DNA of 60,653 nucleotides from Candidatus Peribacteraceae bacterium (GCA_028711445.1 JAQTSD010000004.1:1-60653); one strand, 5' to 3'. Positions 8,632 to 17,629 are shown, numbered from the stretch's first letter. Translations and numbers: made by a program. The notes: a model not told the origin generated them from the letters alone.

Positions 8632-9247
8632 AGAGCACTTGCACGGGGTCTTCCGTTTCAAGCCGTTGATTGCTACATTGGCAGGCTCGTACTCGAATGG
8701 TTTCTCTCCTCTCGTTGAGAGGGCCGGTTGTCATGGTAATGACATGTTCGATCGTACTGTCCTCGCCACAGAGATCGCATTTGCCGAAGGTTTGCCTGCC
8801 ATTCAAGAGTGGATAGCTGGAAATGCTTGCGGGAGATTCATCGGTGATGGGATCGCCCATAAGAGGCGCATTTTGTTCATCATCGGGATCAAAGCGGAGC
8901 AAACTGCCTGCCATGGAACGGACACGCCGTGCCTCTTGCTCTGTAAGTCTCGACGACATATCGGCTAACCTGCGAAGGTCGTTGTCGCCGGCGAATTCCG
9001 GTGCGTTGTGAAGGACGAGAGAGTCGCGGGGACGCAGTTCGAGAACAGCCTCTACAACCCTCCTGAACCATTCACGATGTCGCCGGATATGCACGGGGAC
9101 CGTCGCGAGGAAGCAGGGGTCTTCCGCTGCCCGAGCAACAATGAAACGAGCAAGCAGATCGAGATCTGGCCGATCTTGTGTCTCATCGGGAGACTGAAGG
9201 GCGGGGGCACTTTGTAGTCCTGTGAAATGTTCAACAGCAATAGACAT
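8606..9247 (-). CDS. Hypothetical protein with C-terminal zinc-ribbon-like cysteines
   Basis: Not recognised. The 213-residue soluble product has an alpha-helical Arg/Asp/Glu-rich body. A C-terminal module has CxxC (CDLCGE) and, about 25 residues later, a CxC (CQCSNQ), which could bind one zinc. It is first in a two-gene unit whose second member looks exported. A TAACGT box lies 14 nt before ATG. The 185 bp between this gene and the aminotransferase show no gene or strong structure. Confidence 0.5.
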   Translation of the reverse strand: MSIAVEHFTGLQSAPALQSPDETQDRPDLDLLARFIVARAAEDPCFLATVPVHIRRHREWFRRVVEAVLELRPRDSLVLHNAPEFAGDNDLRRLADMSSRLTEQEARRVRSMAGSLLRFDPDDEQNAPLMGDPITDESPASISSYPLLNGRQTFGKCDLCGEDSTIEHVITMTTGPLNERRETIRVRACQCSNQRLETEDPVQVLYADGHFVQ

Positions 9248-9434
9248 GTGCGCGGGCGGTTACGTTAAACGCACAGTTCTAGGGAGAGGCCACCGTCAGG
9301 TCAATCATTCGCGCAGGCCCGCACCGATACTGTTTAAGAAATGTACACCGATGATGGTTTGTCCTGCAGGGCATCTCTCAAATTTTCACTGAAAAACTTG
9401 ATCGTGCGTACGTTCCGATAACACGTTGCACTAT

Positions 9435-10637
9435 TCAATTATTATTTTTTGTGATCCTTAAGACCTTCTCAATGACCGTGGGAATATCTTTCATGGGTAC
9501 CCCTGCGATATTCATCCGGCCATTGTCCGTGAGGAATATATTTTGCCTTCTCAGCGCGAGAACATCCTCCTTTTTCAGAGGAAGGCATGCGTAGAGTCCG
9601 GAGCCGTCGAGTGACGCGGCCCATCGCGGGAAAGCCTCAAGAAGGAGAGAGCGCTTGTGTGCGAGCAACGCGCGTACGTTGGCGAGTTCCCGCATCCATT
9701 CCTCTTTTGCGTACTCCTGTACGGCTGCAACAATCTCCTGCCCCGGGATCGGTGCGGCCGAGTGCATCTCGCGTATGAGGATCATGTAGTGGCGTTCGAT
9801 CTTCTCTTTGGTTGCAGCATCCTCGACTGCGGCACAGGCGAGTCCCGTGCGGAGATTGTAGATCGTATGATTCTTCGATGCGGACCACGAAACGAGAAGC
9901 GGGACGCCTGCCTCTGCGAGAATGCGTGCGGGAAGTGTGTCTTCCCGAGTGCCGTGTGCCAATCCTTGGTATGCGCAATCGAGCAGGACGACGTGTTCTC
10001 CATCCTTGAGCGATGCTGCAAGGTCGTGCCACTGTTGCTCGGGAAGATCGAGCCCCGTGGGGTTATGCCCGCATGCCTGCAGAAGGAGCGCCGTCGGCTC
10101 AGTTGCCCTTTTAAGGGCATTCAGCAGCGGTGCAATCGATGGGATAGTTTCTTCAAGATATATTGTTTCCGTGACGGCGACCCCGAAGCCAGAGAGCAGG
10201 CGTCGGTGATTCGGCCAGGATGGCATCGGCAGCACGACATTCCGGACATTCAACAATTGAAGAAGCTTGAGATTGATGGCAATGGCACCGGTGCCGCCGG
10301 TCGCTGCGACGGAGGCGATATGTTCGCTGGCTTTCTCGAAGATCAGTGTCGTCACAGCCGCGCGGAAGGATGGTAATCCCAGCAGCAGCGGGTAGCTGAA
10401 ATCTCTCGCGATCGAAGCACAAGAAAACGCAGCCTTGCGCACGCAGTCGAGTACGAACGAACCCCCCTCCTCACCCACGATCATTCCAATGGTCGCATCA
10501 ATTGCTCCCGGGCCCGCAGCGCGCGCTTTCTGAGCGATTGCGAAGATGGGATCGATCGGAGCCGGCGGCAGACGGGAGAAGAATGATGGTATGAGGAAGG
10601 TATAGCAGAAGTCCGAAGTCCTGTACTCTACCGCCAT
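9435..10637 (-). CDS. Aspartate/aromatic aminotransferase (class I, PLP-dependent)
   Basis: Interconverts oxaloacetate and glutamate with aspartate and 2-oxoglutarate, or acts on aromatic keto acids. Family features: APIDPI near the N-terminus, NPTG(L), DCAYQG, the PLP lysine in SWSASKNH, and a late GRMNIAG matching the substrate-carboxylate arginine region. The divergent neighbour makes oxaloacetate, so aspartate synthesis is the likely job. The start is uncertain. ATG at 10637 adds 15 residues with no family counterpart and has no -10. An in-frame ATA at 10592 follows TGCTATACC by exactly 6 nt and gives the family-length N-terminus. Confidence 0.88.
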   Translation of the reverse strand: MAVEYRTSDFCYTFLIPSFFSRLPPAPIDPIFAIAQKARAAGPGAIDATIGMIVGEEGGSFVLDCVRKAAFSCASIARDFSYPLLLGLPSFRAAVTTLIFEKASEHIASVAATGGTGAIAINLKLLQLLNVRNVVLPMPSWPNHRRLLSGFGVAVTETIYLEETIPSIAPLLNALKRATEPTALLLQACGHNPTGLDLPEQQWHDLAASLKDGEHVVLLDCAYQGLAHGTREDTLPARILAEAGVPLLVSWSASKNHTIYNLRTGLACAAVEDAATKEKIERHYMILIREMHSAAPIPGQEIVAAVQEYAKEEWMRELANVRALLAHKRSLLLEAFPRWAASLDGSGLYACLPLKKEDVLALRRQNIFLTDNGRMNIAGVPMKDIPTVIEKVLRITKNNN

Positions 10638-12156
10638 GCCTTGGCCCCCTGTTACCATGGCTACCCAGCACCCGGATAATGCTTCTGCTCCGTGGTGGCG
10701 GCAGGATGCGTTCGTTCCGACAGCCGACGAGATCGACGAATTGTTGCTTCTCTTCAAAGATCTGCCGATCGACGAGTATATGTGGGATTGGGAAGGGAAG
10801 TATGTGGATGAATCTGTCGGCGAGAAGCTCTTCTCCCGCGCGCAGGAGTTCTTCACCGCACATCCATTGGGGGAGAGTTTTCATCTCACGTATCGCATCC
10901 CTGCATGGGCGGGCGGCAAACTTCATCGCATGGCGCGCGCTTTCATGAATATTCTGTCACTTGCGGATCTTGCAAAAGATATCGGCCTGCCTCGCCCGCC
11001 GGTTACGGAGATGTTTCTTCCACTCACTACTTCCGCCGAGCAGCCGATCCAGGCGCGCAAAGCATTTGCCGATGTCGCGGAATACCATCGCTCTATTTTT
11101 CATCAGTCGACTGCATCCGAACATTCCATTCTCGATCTCATCTCCATGACGCCGCTCGTGGAAGACATCGATTCTCTCTTCTCCATCGAGCGTATTCTCG
11201 AGCCGTACTGGTCGAGTCTGCCGCCGCCGGAGCATGGTCGCGGACGCCGTATCTTCCTCGCCCGCTCCGATCCGGCCATGAATTCCGGCCTCGTACCGGC
11301 GGTGCTGGCCGTGAAAGCAGCTCTTTCGACCGTCTCGCAACTCGCTGAAAAATTCAGTGTGGATGTCTGCCCCATCCTCGGTACGGGATCGCTCCCCTTC
11401 CGCGGCAGCGTCAATCCGTCGTACACCGAGACATTTCTTGCACAGTATGCCGGGACCCGCACATATTCCATTCAGTCCGCATTTCGTTATGACTATCCTT
11501 TGGATGAAGTGAAGGAGGCGCTTGCCGTCATCCATCGAGAGACACCGAAACGCAAGACCGTGGAGATGTCGGGAGGGGATCGCAGGAAACTGCGGGAGCT
11601 CGCCGATGCCTTCGAGGGATTCTGGAAGCCGACGATTGAGTCGCTTGCGGAGGTGATCAATGCCGTTGCCGCGCACGTTCCGGCCCGCAGGGAACGGCTT
11701 CTGCACATCGGGCTCTTCGGTTACAGTCGTGGCGTGGGCAAAGTGCGTCTTCCCCGTGCAATCGGTTTCACTGCAGCCCTCTACTCGCTGGGCATCCCGC
11801 CGGAGCTCATCGCAACAGGCAGGGGGCTCAAGGTCGCGCGTGAACGGGGGATGCTCGATCTGATTGAGAAATACTATCCTGCGCTGCGGGAGGATTTGAA
11901 GCATGCGGGGAAGTATCTCAATCGTGAAAATGTCGATCTACTTGCCCGCCGCTACCCCGCCTTCGAAGAGGTGAAAGATGGCATCGGCGCAATCGAGGAA
12001 ATCTTCAACATAGAACTCGGTCCGGAGAAGCCGCGGCACATCATCCATCGCAATATCACCTCTACAATCTTCCACCGTCTTCATGGAGAGGGGGGCAAAG
12101 AGGAATTGACGGATGATATCGTGCAGGCGGGAGTGCTCAGGTGCAGCTTGGGGTGA
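10636..12156 (+). CDS. ppcA: Phosphoenolpyruvate carboxylase, archaeal type
   Basis: Carboxylates PEP with bicarbonate to oxaloacetate. The 506-residue length, the N-terminal MATQHPDNA signature, GTGSLPFRG and the GYSRGVGKVRLPRA segment place it in the short archaeal-type family rather than the ~900-residue bacterial form. ATG at 10636 lies 6 nt after TACTCT, predicting a leaderless mRNA; ATG at 10657 would begin at MATQHPDNA. Its start codon overlaps that of the divergent aminotransferase within the tetranucleotide CATG. Its 3' end overlaps the convergent next gene by 20 bp. Confidence 0.92.
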   Translation: MPWPPVTMATQHPDNASAPWWRQDAFVPTADEIDELLLLFKDLPIDEYMWDWEGKYVDESVGEKLFSRAQEFFTAHPLGESFHLTYRIPAWAGGKLHRMARAFMNILSLADLAKDIGLPRPPVTEMFLPLTTSAEQPIQARKAFADVAEYHRSIFHQSTASEHSILDLISMTPLVEDIDSLFSIERILEPYWSSLPPPEHGRGRRIFLARSDPAMNSGLVPAVLAVKAALSTVSQLAEKFSVDVCPILGTGSLPFRGSVNPSYTETFLAQYAGTRTYSIQSAFRYDYPLDEVKEALAVIHRETPKRKTVEMSGGDRRKLRELADAFEGFWKPTIESLAEVINAVAAHVPARRERLLHIGLFGYSRGVGKVRLPRAIGFTAALYSLGIPPELIATGRGLKVARERGMLDLIEKYYPALREDLKHAGKYLNRENVDLLARRYPAFEEVKDGIGAIEEIFNIELGPEKPRHIIHRNITSTIFHRLHGEGGKEELTDDIVQAGVLRCSLG

Positions 12157-14320
12157 GGGTCAGACAGCGGCGAAGCCCAAGAATCTCCCGATTACATCTC
12201 TGTACTTCGCGGTCGAGACTCAGCATCTTCTCCTCTGCCACGGAACGGGGAGTACAGTCATCCTCATTGCGCAACCAGAAGTAATCGTGCACCTCTTTCT
12301 CGAGAAGAGGATTCCCCCCCGACCACTGAAGGACTCCGTGTTCGTCAATGGAAACATCCTTGGCGGGATCGAATGATCGGAGGATGGAATTACGTTCCTG
12401 GTAGTAGCGTTGCGGCACGTGTCCGTGCCAGAGGTGGAAGACGGTGCCATTGCCCATGCCGAGACTGCCTTGTGCGTCGGTGGAGATACCTTGTGTCCAT
12501 CGTCGGAAATGACTGCGAAGCAGCGGGAGGTTCTTCGGCATCGATTCCCGTCCAATAAATGCGTTCGCGATATGAGAATCCCCCCCTCCGACGACGAAGC
12601 GATCATACAGTCCGTGGCGGGCGATCAGTGCGCGCCGCGCCGCCCATACGAGCCCCGGCTTGCCCCAGTTCCACTCCTCCGGCTCCCAACCGTAGCGTGA
12701 TGTGTAAGCGAAGGAGAGATGTCGTTGGTGCTCTCGATCTCCCAGAGGAAAGTGATCGGTGGAGATGGGGGAGAATTCCCCGCGTTGCAGCCGGCAAGCC
12801 GCTTCGAATGGCTGAACGACGATGTACTCCGAAAGCAGCGCGGCCGTTTCGGAAACCCAGAATTCGTTCTCGAAGAGGATATCTCCGTCGATCCAGATGA
12901 CTTTGTCGCACTCCGGCGGAAGGTGGCAGATACCCTCGGTGATGAGCCGTTCCTTTTGCCAGAGGACGGAATCCGATCGCAGTTGCATCAGGATATCTGT
13001 ATCATCTTTCGTTAAGGTGAAGGGGGCAGAACCGAAGGCAAGTTCCACTACAAGGAGTCTGAGCCCCTGTCGGGACATACCTTCGCGAAATCGACGGAAA
13101 TTTTCGAGTTTCGTCGCATACTGTGCCGGGTTGAAATAGGCGGTAACCCCCCAGGTGGACCCCGGAAGTTGTTCGGGAATCCGGATATCGGCAATGAGCA
13201 GGCGGGAGGAAGTCCCCCGTTGTGCTGATGTGTCATCGGGCAGCATCTTGCCAAGCAGACGATTGAGTCTATGAATCTCCCGATGCCGTTCACAAATCTC
13301 TTTCTCTAAAGTGAGGATCTTCTCTTCCGCTAACGACACAGGCGTAGTTCCATCCTCATTGCGCATCAAAAAGTATTCGCAGACGCGCTTAGCCAGTCCA
13401 GGGTTGCGCGGGGTCCACTCCAGACAGCCCTGAGCGCTTACCGTAAGATCGAAATCCGGATCGAAGGAGTCGAGAACCATACTGCGCTCGGCGTAGTAAC
13501 GTTGCGAGATGGAACCGTGCCAAAGGTGGAAGCCAACCCCTTCTCGCAAACCGATACTTCCGCGGACATCTTCTTGAAGAGCCCTTGCCCATTTCTGATA
13601 GCTTTGTGGCAATGAAGAGCGGTACTTCGGCTCGAATTCGCTTCCAACAAGGGCGTACGCGAAGATCGAATCATTCTCGCCCAAAATGAAGCGGTCGTAG
13701 AGGCCGTGACGCTCCAAGAACCATCGCCGGGCGGCCCAGATGAATCCCGGGGCCCCCCAATTCCACTCGTGGAAATCCCAGCCGAACCGCGAAGTGAAGA
13801 CGAAAGACGGTTGCCGCTGATGGTTTAGCCAGCCGGGAGGAAGATCTGCGGAGGCAATGGGACTACGTTCCCCGCGCTCCAGTCGCACGACAGCGGAGTA
13901 CGGCTGTACGATGACATACTCTTCCAACAGAGACGCGGTATCTGTGATCCAATCATCATCTTCCACGAGAGCGTCGGCGTCGATCCAGATAACCTTGTCG
14001 CAATCGGATGGAAGATGCGATACGCCGAGGTTGATGAGACGTTCCTTCTGCCATACCGCCGCGTGCGTGCGCACTTGTACGAGGATGTCCGCATCCTTTT
14101 CCTTCAGACAGAAGGGCTGATCCTCGTAGGCTGCTTCCACAGTCAGGAGCTTCAGTCCTTGTCGAGCCGCTCTTTCTCGGAACAGATGATAGTTCTCGAG
14201 CTTTGTTGTGTACCCGGCGGGATTGAAGAATGTCGAAATTCCCCAGATGGTCCCCGGGAGTCGTTCGGGCCGGTGTACCTCAGAAAAGATGGGAGGATGC
14301 ACAGGGAGGGAGCGTACCAC
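12137..14320 (-). CDS. Glycosyltransferase-like protein with two tandem GT-A-type domains
   Basis: The 727-residue protein consists of two homologous halves, about residues 21-358 and 385-720. Each opens with LPGTIWG or LPGSTWG, then FNPA and a TKLEN helix. Each has a KVIWID followed by a DxD-type motif (DAD at 114-116, DGD at 478-480) typical of nucleotide-sugar-binding GT-A folds. Each then has EWNWG, HGLYDRF and FHLWHG blocks. Both halves keep these motifs, so both may be active. No signal peptide; probably cytosolic. Start is GTG at 14320; an alternative GTG seven codons in follows TACGCT by 8 nt. Donor and acceptor unknown. Confidence 0.65.
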   Translation of the reverse strand: MVRSLPVHPPIFSEVHRPERLPGTIWGISTFFNPAGYTTKLENYHLFRERAARQGLKLLTVEAAYEDQPFCLKEKDADILVQVRTHAAVWQKERLINLGVSHLPSDCDKVIWIDADALVEDDDWITDTASLLEEYVIVQPYSAVVRLERGERSPIASADLPPGWLNHQRQPSFVFTSRFGWDFHEWNWGAPGFIWAARRWFLERHGLYDRFILGENDSIFAYALVGSEFEPKYRSSLPQSYQKWARALQEDVRGSIGLREGVGFHLWHGSISQRYYAERSMVLDSFDPDFDLTVSAQGCLEWTPRNPGLAKRVCEYFLMRNEDGTTPVSLAEEKILTLEKEICERHREIHRLNRLLGKMLPDDTSAQRGTSSRLLIADIRIPEQLPGSTWGVTAYFNPAQYATKLENFRRFREGMSRQGLRLLVVELAFGSAPFTLTKDDTDILMQLRSDSVLWQKERLITEGICHLPPECDKVIWIDGDILFENEFWVSETAALLSEYIVVQPFEAACRLQRGEFSPISTDHFPLGDREHQRHLSFAYTSRYGWEPEEWNWGKPGLVWAARRALIARHGLYDRFVVGGGDSHIANAFIGRESMPKNLPLLRSHFRRWTQGISTDAQGSLGMGNGTVFHLWHGHVPQRYYQERNSILRSFDPAKDVSIDEHGVLQWSGGNPLLEKEVHDYFWLRNEDDCTPRSVAEEKMLSLDREVQRCNREILGLRRCLTLTPSCT

Positions 14321-14338
14321 AACGGGGCCGGCAGACGT

Positions 14339-15181
14339 TCAGGCCTTCAGGGCCTTGGATAGTTCCTCCTTCATCTTCTCCGCAGCCGCTCGCGCGGCCT
14401 CCTGCCAGTCGTGCTTATTTGAGGCGAAAATGATTGCCCGTGCGGAGACCACGATGGCGCCCTGCCCCCCTGCGAATCCGTGTGCCACGTCCGCGGCGGT
14501 GCCTCCTTGAGTTCCATAGCCGGGGATGAGGATGATGGAGTGTGGCATGAGCGTACGCAGATACTTAAGCTCCTCCGGATACGTCGCGCCGACTACCGCT
14601 CCCACACAGGAATAGCCGGATGTCTTCCCAAGATGACCGGCTCCCCAACTCTCCGTCAGTTGTGCCATGTGTTCATGGACCACTTCGTCCCCGACCGGCA
14701 GGTCCTGCAGCTCGCCCGAACTTGGGTTGCTCGTCTTCACAAGAACGAAGATCCCCTTGTTGTTCTTCTCACAGCGCTCGATGAATGGTTGTACGGTATC
14801 GGAACCGAGATAGGGGCAGACGGTGAGGGCATCGATGGGGCTGTGTGCATTCAAATATGCATCCGCGTAAGCTTCGCACGTGGAGCCGATGTCATTTCTT
14901 TTCCCATCGGCGATCACAACGAGGCCATGGCCCTTCGCATAGGCGCAGGTCTCCCAGAAAGCTTTCATTCCTTCCCAACCAAGCGCTTCATAGTACGCGA
15001 GTTGCGGCTTCACTGCGGCGGCGATATCACTTACGGCATTGATGATGCCTTTTCCGAAGGCGAGGATCCCTGCAGCGTCTTTGGAGACGGTTTCCGGGAG
15101 TTTGCTCAGTGCAGGGTCGAGTCCGACGCAGATCGGGGAGAGGGATCGGGAGCGAGCTGTGAGGAGATCGGCGAAGTGCAT
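14339..15181 (-). CDS. pyrF: Orotidine 5'-phosphate decarboxylase
   Basis: Last step of UMP synthesis. The 280 residues match the longer type-2 PyrF group, with CVGLDP near the start and the catalytic loop DGKRNDIGSTCEAYADAY (Lys/Asp pair present). I chose ATG at 15181 because the N-terminus MHFADLL fits the family and TATCGT ends 8 nt upstream; a much longer frame continues upstream without homology. No other pyrimidine gene is in the window. Confidence 0.93.
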   Translation of the reverse strand: MHFADLLTARSRSLSPICVGLDPALSKLPETVSKDAAGILAFGKGIINAVSDIAAAVKPQLAYYEALGWEGMKAFWETCAYAKGHGLVVIADGKRNDIGSTCEAYADAYLNAHSPIDALTVCPYLGSDTVQPFIERCEKNNKGIFVLVKTSNPSSGELQDLPVGDEVVHEHMAQLTESWGAGHLGKTSGYSCVGAVVGATYPEELKYLRTLMPHSIILIPGYGTQGGTAADVAHGFAGGQGAIVVSARAIIFASNKHDWQEAARAAAEKMKEELSKALKA

Positions 15182-15214
15182 CGCCAAGTACGATAGAAGA
15201 CGAAGCAGAAGAAG

Positions 15215-15234
15215 GGAATAGGAATCCCTATTCC
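15215..15234. repeat. Hairpin spanning the comM stop codon
   Basis: GGAATAGG and CCTATTCC form an 8-bp perfect stem with a 4-nt loop, and the comM stop codon lies inside it. It could cap the comM transcript; no T tract follows on the minus strand. Confidence 0.4.
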
Positions 15235-16736
15235 TCATGCATGATGTTCTGCCGGTATTGCAGCGCCTCGGCGACGTGTGGCAGGCCGATCGGCTCCTCC
15301 CCTTCCAAGTCCGCGATTGTGCGCGCGACCTTGATGATGCGATGGTAGCCACGTGCGGAGAGGCCGAGACGCTCCACCGCCTGTCTGAGGAGTCGCAGAG
15401 AGTCGTCGTTCAGCGGGCAGAGGGCATCGATGTGCTTCACGGTCATCTGCGTGTTTGTCTGGATCGTCATCCCGGAAAATCGTTTGAGCTGGCGCTGGCG
15501 AGCTGCCATGACACGTTGGAGGATTGCTGCGCTCTCGGGAGGGCGGTGGCTGACTGATCGTTGCAAGTCCTCGATGGGCACCGCTTCGACGGCAATGGTG
15601 AGATCAATGCGGTCGAGTAATGGTGCGGAGATCCGTCGTCCGATCTTGCGGGCGGAGGAGCTTGAAAATTCCGGTGGATTCATGGCAGCGATCATCGTGA
15701 AGTCCGCGGGGAACGTAACGGCACCCTGCGCGCGCGTGATGGTGATGTGGCGATCCTCGAGCGGCTGACGCAACACTTCGAGCACCTGCGGCGGGAACTC
15801 CGCGAGCTCGTCTAAGAAGAGCACGCCCTTGTGTGCGAGGCTGATCTCACCCGGGCCGGGTACCTGTCCGCCGCCGACGATGGAAACGCCGCTCGCCGTA
15901 TGATGTACGACCCTAAACGGTCGCACGTGAAGCAGCGGCGAGTCAGCGGGAAGCAAATTCGCCACCGAGTAGATCTGTGTCACTTCGATCGCCTCTTCGT
16001 GCGTGAGCGGTGGAAGAATACCCCGGAATGCACGGGCGAGGAGTGTCTTGCCCGCCCCCGGTGCACCGGAGAGCAGCACGTTGTGGCCTCCGGCAGCGGC
16101 GATCTCGAGCGCGCGTTTGGCATGGGCCTGCCCACGGATGTCTGCGAAGTCGATAAGATCGTGTTCGAGGAGAGGAGTGGGAGAGCTTGCAGGAGGCTCT
16201 ACCTTCTCCGGCATACGTTCTCCCAAAAGAATCTCGGTCAATTCCTTGAGGGAAGATATGCCGATGACCTGGACACCAGGAATGAGTGCAGCTTCGGGCG
16301 CATTCACCGCAGGAACGACCAGGGTGGGGATTTTGAGCCTGCGGCAGGCAATGGCAGCAGAGAGCACACCGGAGACATGTCGGAGGCTTCCGTCGAGAGC
16401 GAGCTCGCCAACGAACGCCATGTCCTTCAGGCGTTTCTCCTCGATGGTCAGTGCGTCACTCACAAGCAGGAGCCCCAATGCAATGGGGAGATCGTAACGC
16501 GGGCCGACTTTCTTCAAGTCCGCGGGTGCAAGGTTCACCGTAATAGTGCGTCCCGTGGGGAAGCGGTACCCGCTGGATTTGAGTGCGATGCGCACGCGTT
16601 GCTTGCTCTCCTGCACGGCGGTGTCGCCCAAACCAACGATGATCATGGAACCTTCACCGGCAGTCGCGCCGACTTCGACGGTAATGAGTTCACTGCGGAG
16701 TCCTATGGTTGCAAAGGATGACAATTTAGTAAGCAT
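15228..16736 (-). CDS. comM: ComM/YifB-family AAA+ ATPase (Mg-chelatase-like)
   Basis: Hexameric helicase of the ComM family that aids branch migration during integration of transforming DNA. The 502-residue chain has the N-terminal ChlI-like domain (GLGDTAVQESKQRVR), Walker A GAPGAGKT, Walker B VLFLDELAEF and the C-terminal domain (SARGYHRIIKVARTIADL). ATG at 16736 gives the family N-terminus (MLTKLSSFATIGL). It is divergent from yraN, a common pairing. Together with recJ in this window it hints at DNA uptake, but no uptake gene is seen here. Confidence 0.93.
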   Translation of the reverse strand: MLTKLSSFATIGLRSELITVEVGATAGEGSMIIVGLGDTAVQESKQRVRIALKSSGYRFPTGRTITVNLAPADLKKVGPRYDLPIALGLLLVSDALTIEEKRLKDMAFVGELALDGSLRHVSGVLSAAIACRRLKIPTLVVPAVNAPEAALIPGVQVIGISSLKELTEILLGERMPEKVEPPASSPTPLLEHDLIDFADIRGQAHAKRALEIAAAGGHNVLLSGAPGAGKTLLARAFRGILPPLTHEEAIEVTQIYSVANLLPADSPLLHVRPFRVVHHTASGVSIVGGGQVPGPGEISLAHKGVLFLDELAEFPPQVLEVLRQPLEDRHITITRAQGAVTFPADFTMIAAMNPPEFSSSSARKIGRRISAPLLDRIDLTIAVEAVPIEDLQRSVSHRPPESAAILQRVMAARQRQLKRFSGMTIQTNTQMTVKHIDALCPLNDDSLRLLRQAVERLGLSARGYHRIIKVARTIADLEGEEPIGLPHVAEALQYRQNIMHEE

Positions 16737-16838
16737 GGAAGTAAAAGAAAGTAGACAGCAGAGAGTGTACTTAGGTACACCCTTCCTTCCAAGAAAAGTA
16801 GCTGGACGAACGTACACCTTCACGGTACGATAGCCCAT

Positions 16839-17255
16839 ATGTTCGCTATTTTTCAGGTGATCATTGAAAAGTTCCGCATAGGGAAATCATCCCCTCCTTT
16901 GGCGCAGCACCTCGAAACCGGGAAGTTCGGCGAAAATCGCGCGGCACAGTACATTTTGTCTCTTCATTATCGCATCCTCGGGCGCAATATCCGTATCGGC
17001 CACGACGAGATCGATCTCGTCGCGTGGGATCCTACTGATCAGGTTCTCGTCTTTTTTGAAGTGAAGACGCGGTCGCGTGCAAGTGAAGAATACCGCCCCG
17101 AGCTCGGTATGACATGCAAGAAGAAGTCTCGTATCCAGAGAGCCGCACGCCGGTGGGTAGCGCAACACGATTTCGACGGTGGCTATCGGATCGATCTTCT
17201 CTGCATTGCGGCGGGGCAGATAGTTGATCATGTACGGGAGTTAAGTTGGGAGTGA
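16839..17255 (+). CDS. yraN: YraN/UPF0102 family endonuclease-like protein
   Basis: 138 residues with the UPF0102 pattern: GKFGENRAAQYI, LGRNIRIGHDEIDLVAWD and LVFFEVKTRS. The conserved E/D-x-EVK arrangement is that of restriction-endonuclease-like folds. Members sit beside comM in many genomes, as here, suggesting a role in DNA processing or recombination. TACGAT ends 7 nt before ATG, so the transcript is likely leaderless. Confidence 0.88.
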   Translation: MFAIFQVIIEKFRIGKSSPPLAQHLETGKFGENRAAQYILSLHYRILGRNIRIGHDEIDLVAWDPTDQVLVFFEVKTRSRASEEYRPELGMTCKKKSRIQRAARRWVAQHDFDGGYRIDLLCIAAGQIVDHVRELSWE

Positions 17256-17323
17256 GTAAACAGGCGCATTTCCCTTTTTTCTCTCCTTAACGTATACTGC
17301 AGCCACTCTTTCCCCTCCTTTTC

Positions 17324-17578
17324 ATGGCGGCTAAGTTCGAGAAACTCAACCCCGTGCGCTTCGGTTTGGCATGCGGCCTCACTTGCGCCATCGGCGCACT
17401 CTTCCTCGGCATCATGGCCAGCTACTTTGACTGGGGCAGCGCGATCGTCGCGATCCTCGGGTCCTTCTACCTCGGGTACGATGCCACATTCCCGGGAGCT
17501 TTCCTCGGTGCCGGTTGGGCCATTGCCGAAGGCTTCCTCTTCGGGTGGCTGTTCGCATGGTTTTACAACAAGCTGTGA
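17324..17578 (+). CDS. Holin-like small membrane protein
   Basis: 84 residues with two glycine-rich hydrophobic segments (about 13-35 and 48-78), a FYLGYDATFPGAFLGA turn and a C-terminal FAWFYNKL. It resembles small CPR/chlamydial proteins often annotated as bacteriophage holin, but no phage genes surround it, so lysis is not implied. A TATACT box lies 25 nt upstream; the intervening leader is pyrimidine-rich (tttcccctcctttt) rather than purine-rich. A strong palindrome follows the gene. Confidence 0.6.
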   Translation: MAAKFEKLNPVRFGLACGLTCAIGALFLGIMASYFDWGSAIVAILGSFYLGYDATFPGAFLGAGWAIAEGFLFGWLFAWFYNKL

Positions 17579-17593
17579 AAGTTGATTGAAAAT

Positions 17594-17629
17594 AACCGTA
17601 GCCGGGGTTCATGAACCCCGGCTACGGTT
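17594..17629. repeat. 36-bp perfect palindrome, copy 1 of a palindromic family
   Basis: A perfect inverted repeat centred on CATG, with half-site AACCGTAGCCGGGGTTCA. It lies between the holin-like gene and the next gene and may end transcription, although the T tract is short (TTTCATT). A related 32-bp palindrome at 39061-39092 differs at three positions per arm, each compensated in the other arm. Confidence 0.75.

Noticed and set aside
17324-17578. Holin-like protein as a sign of a prophage
   Set aside because: No phage structural, integrase or lysin genes nearby; the same protein type occurs outside phages in CPR-like genomes.
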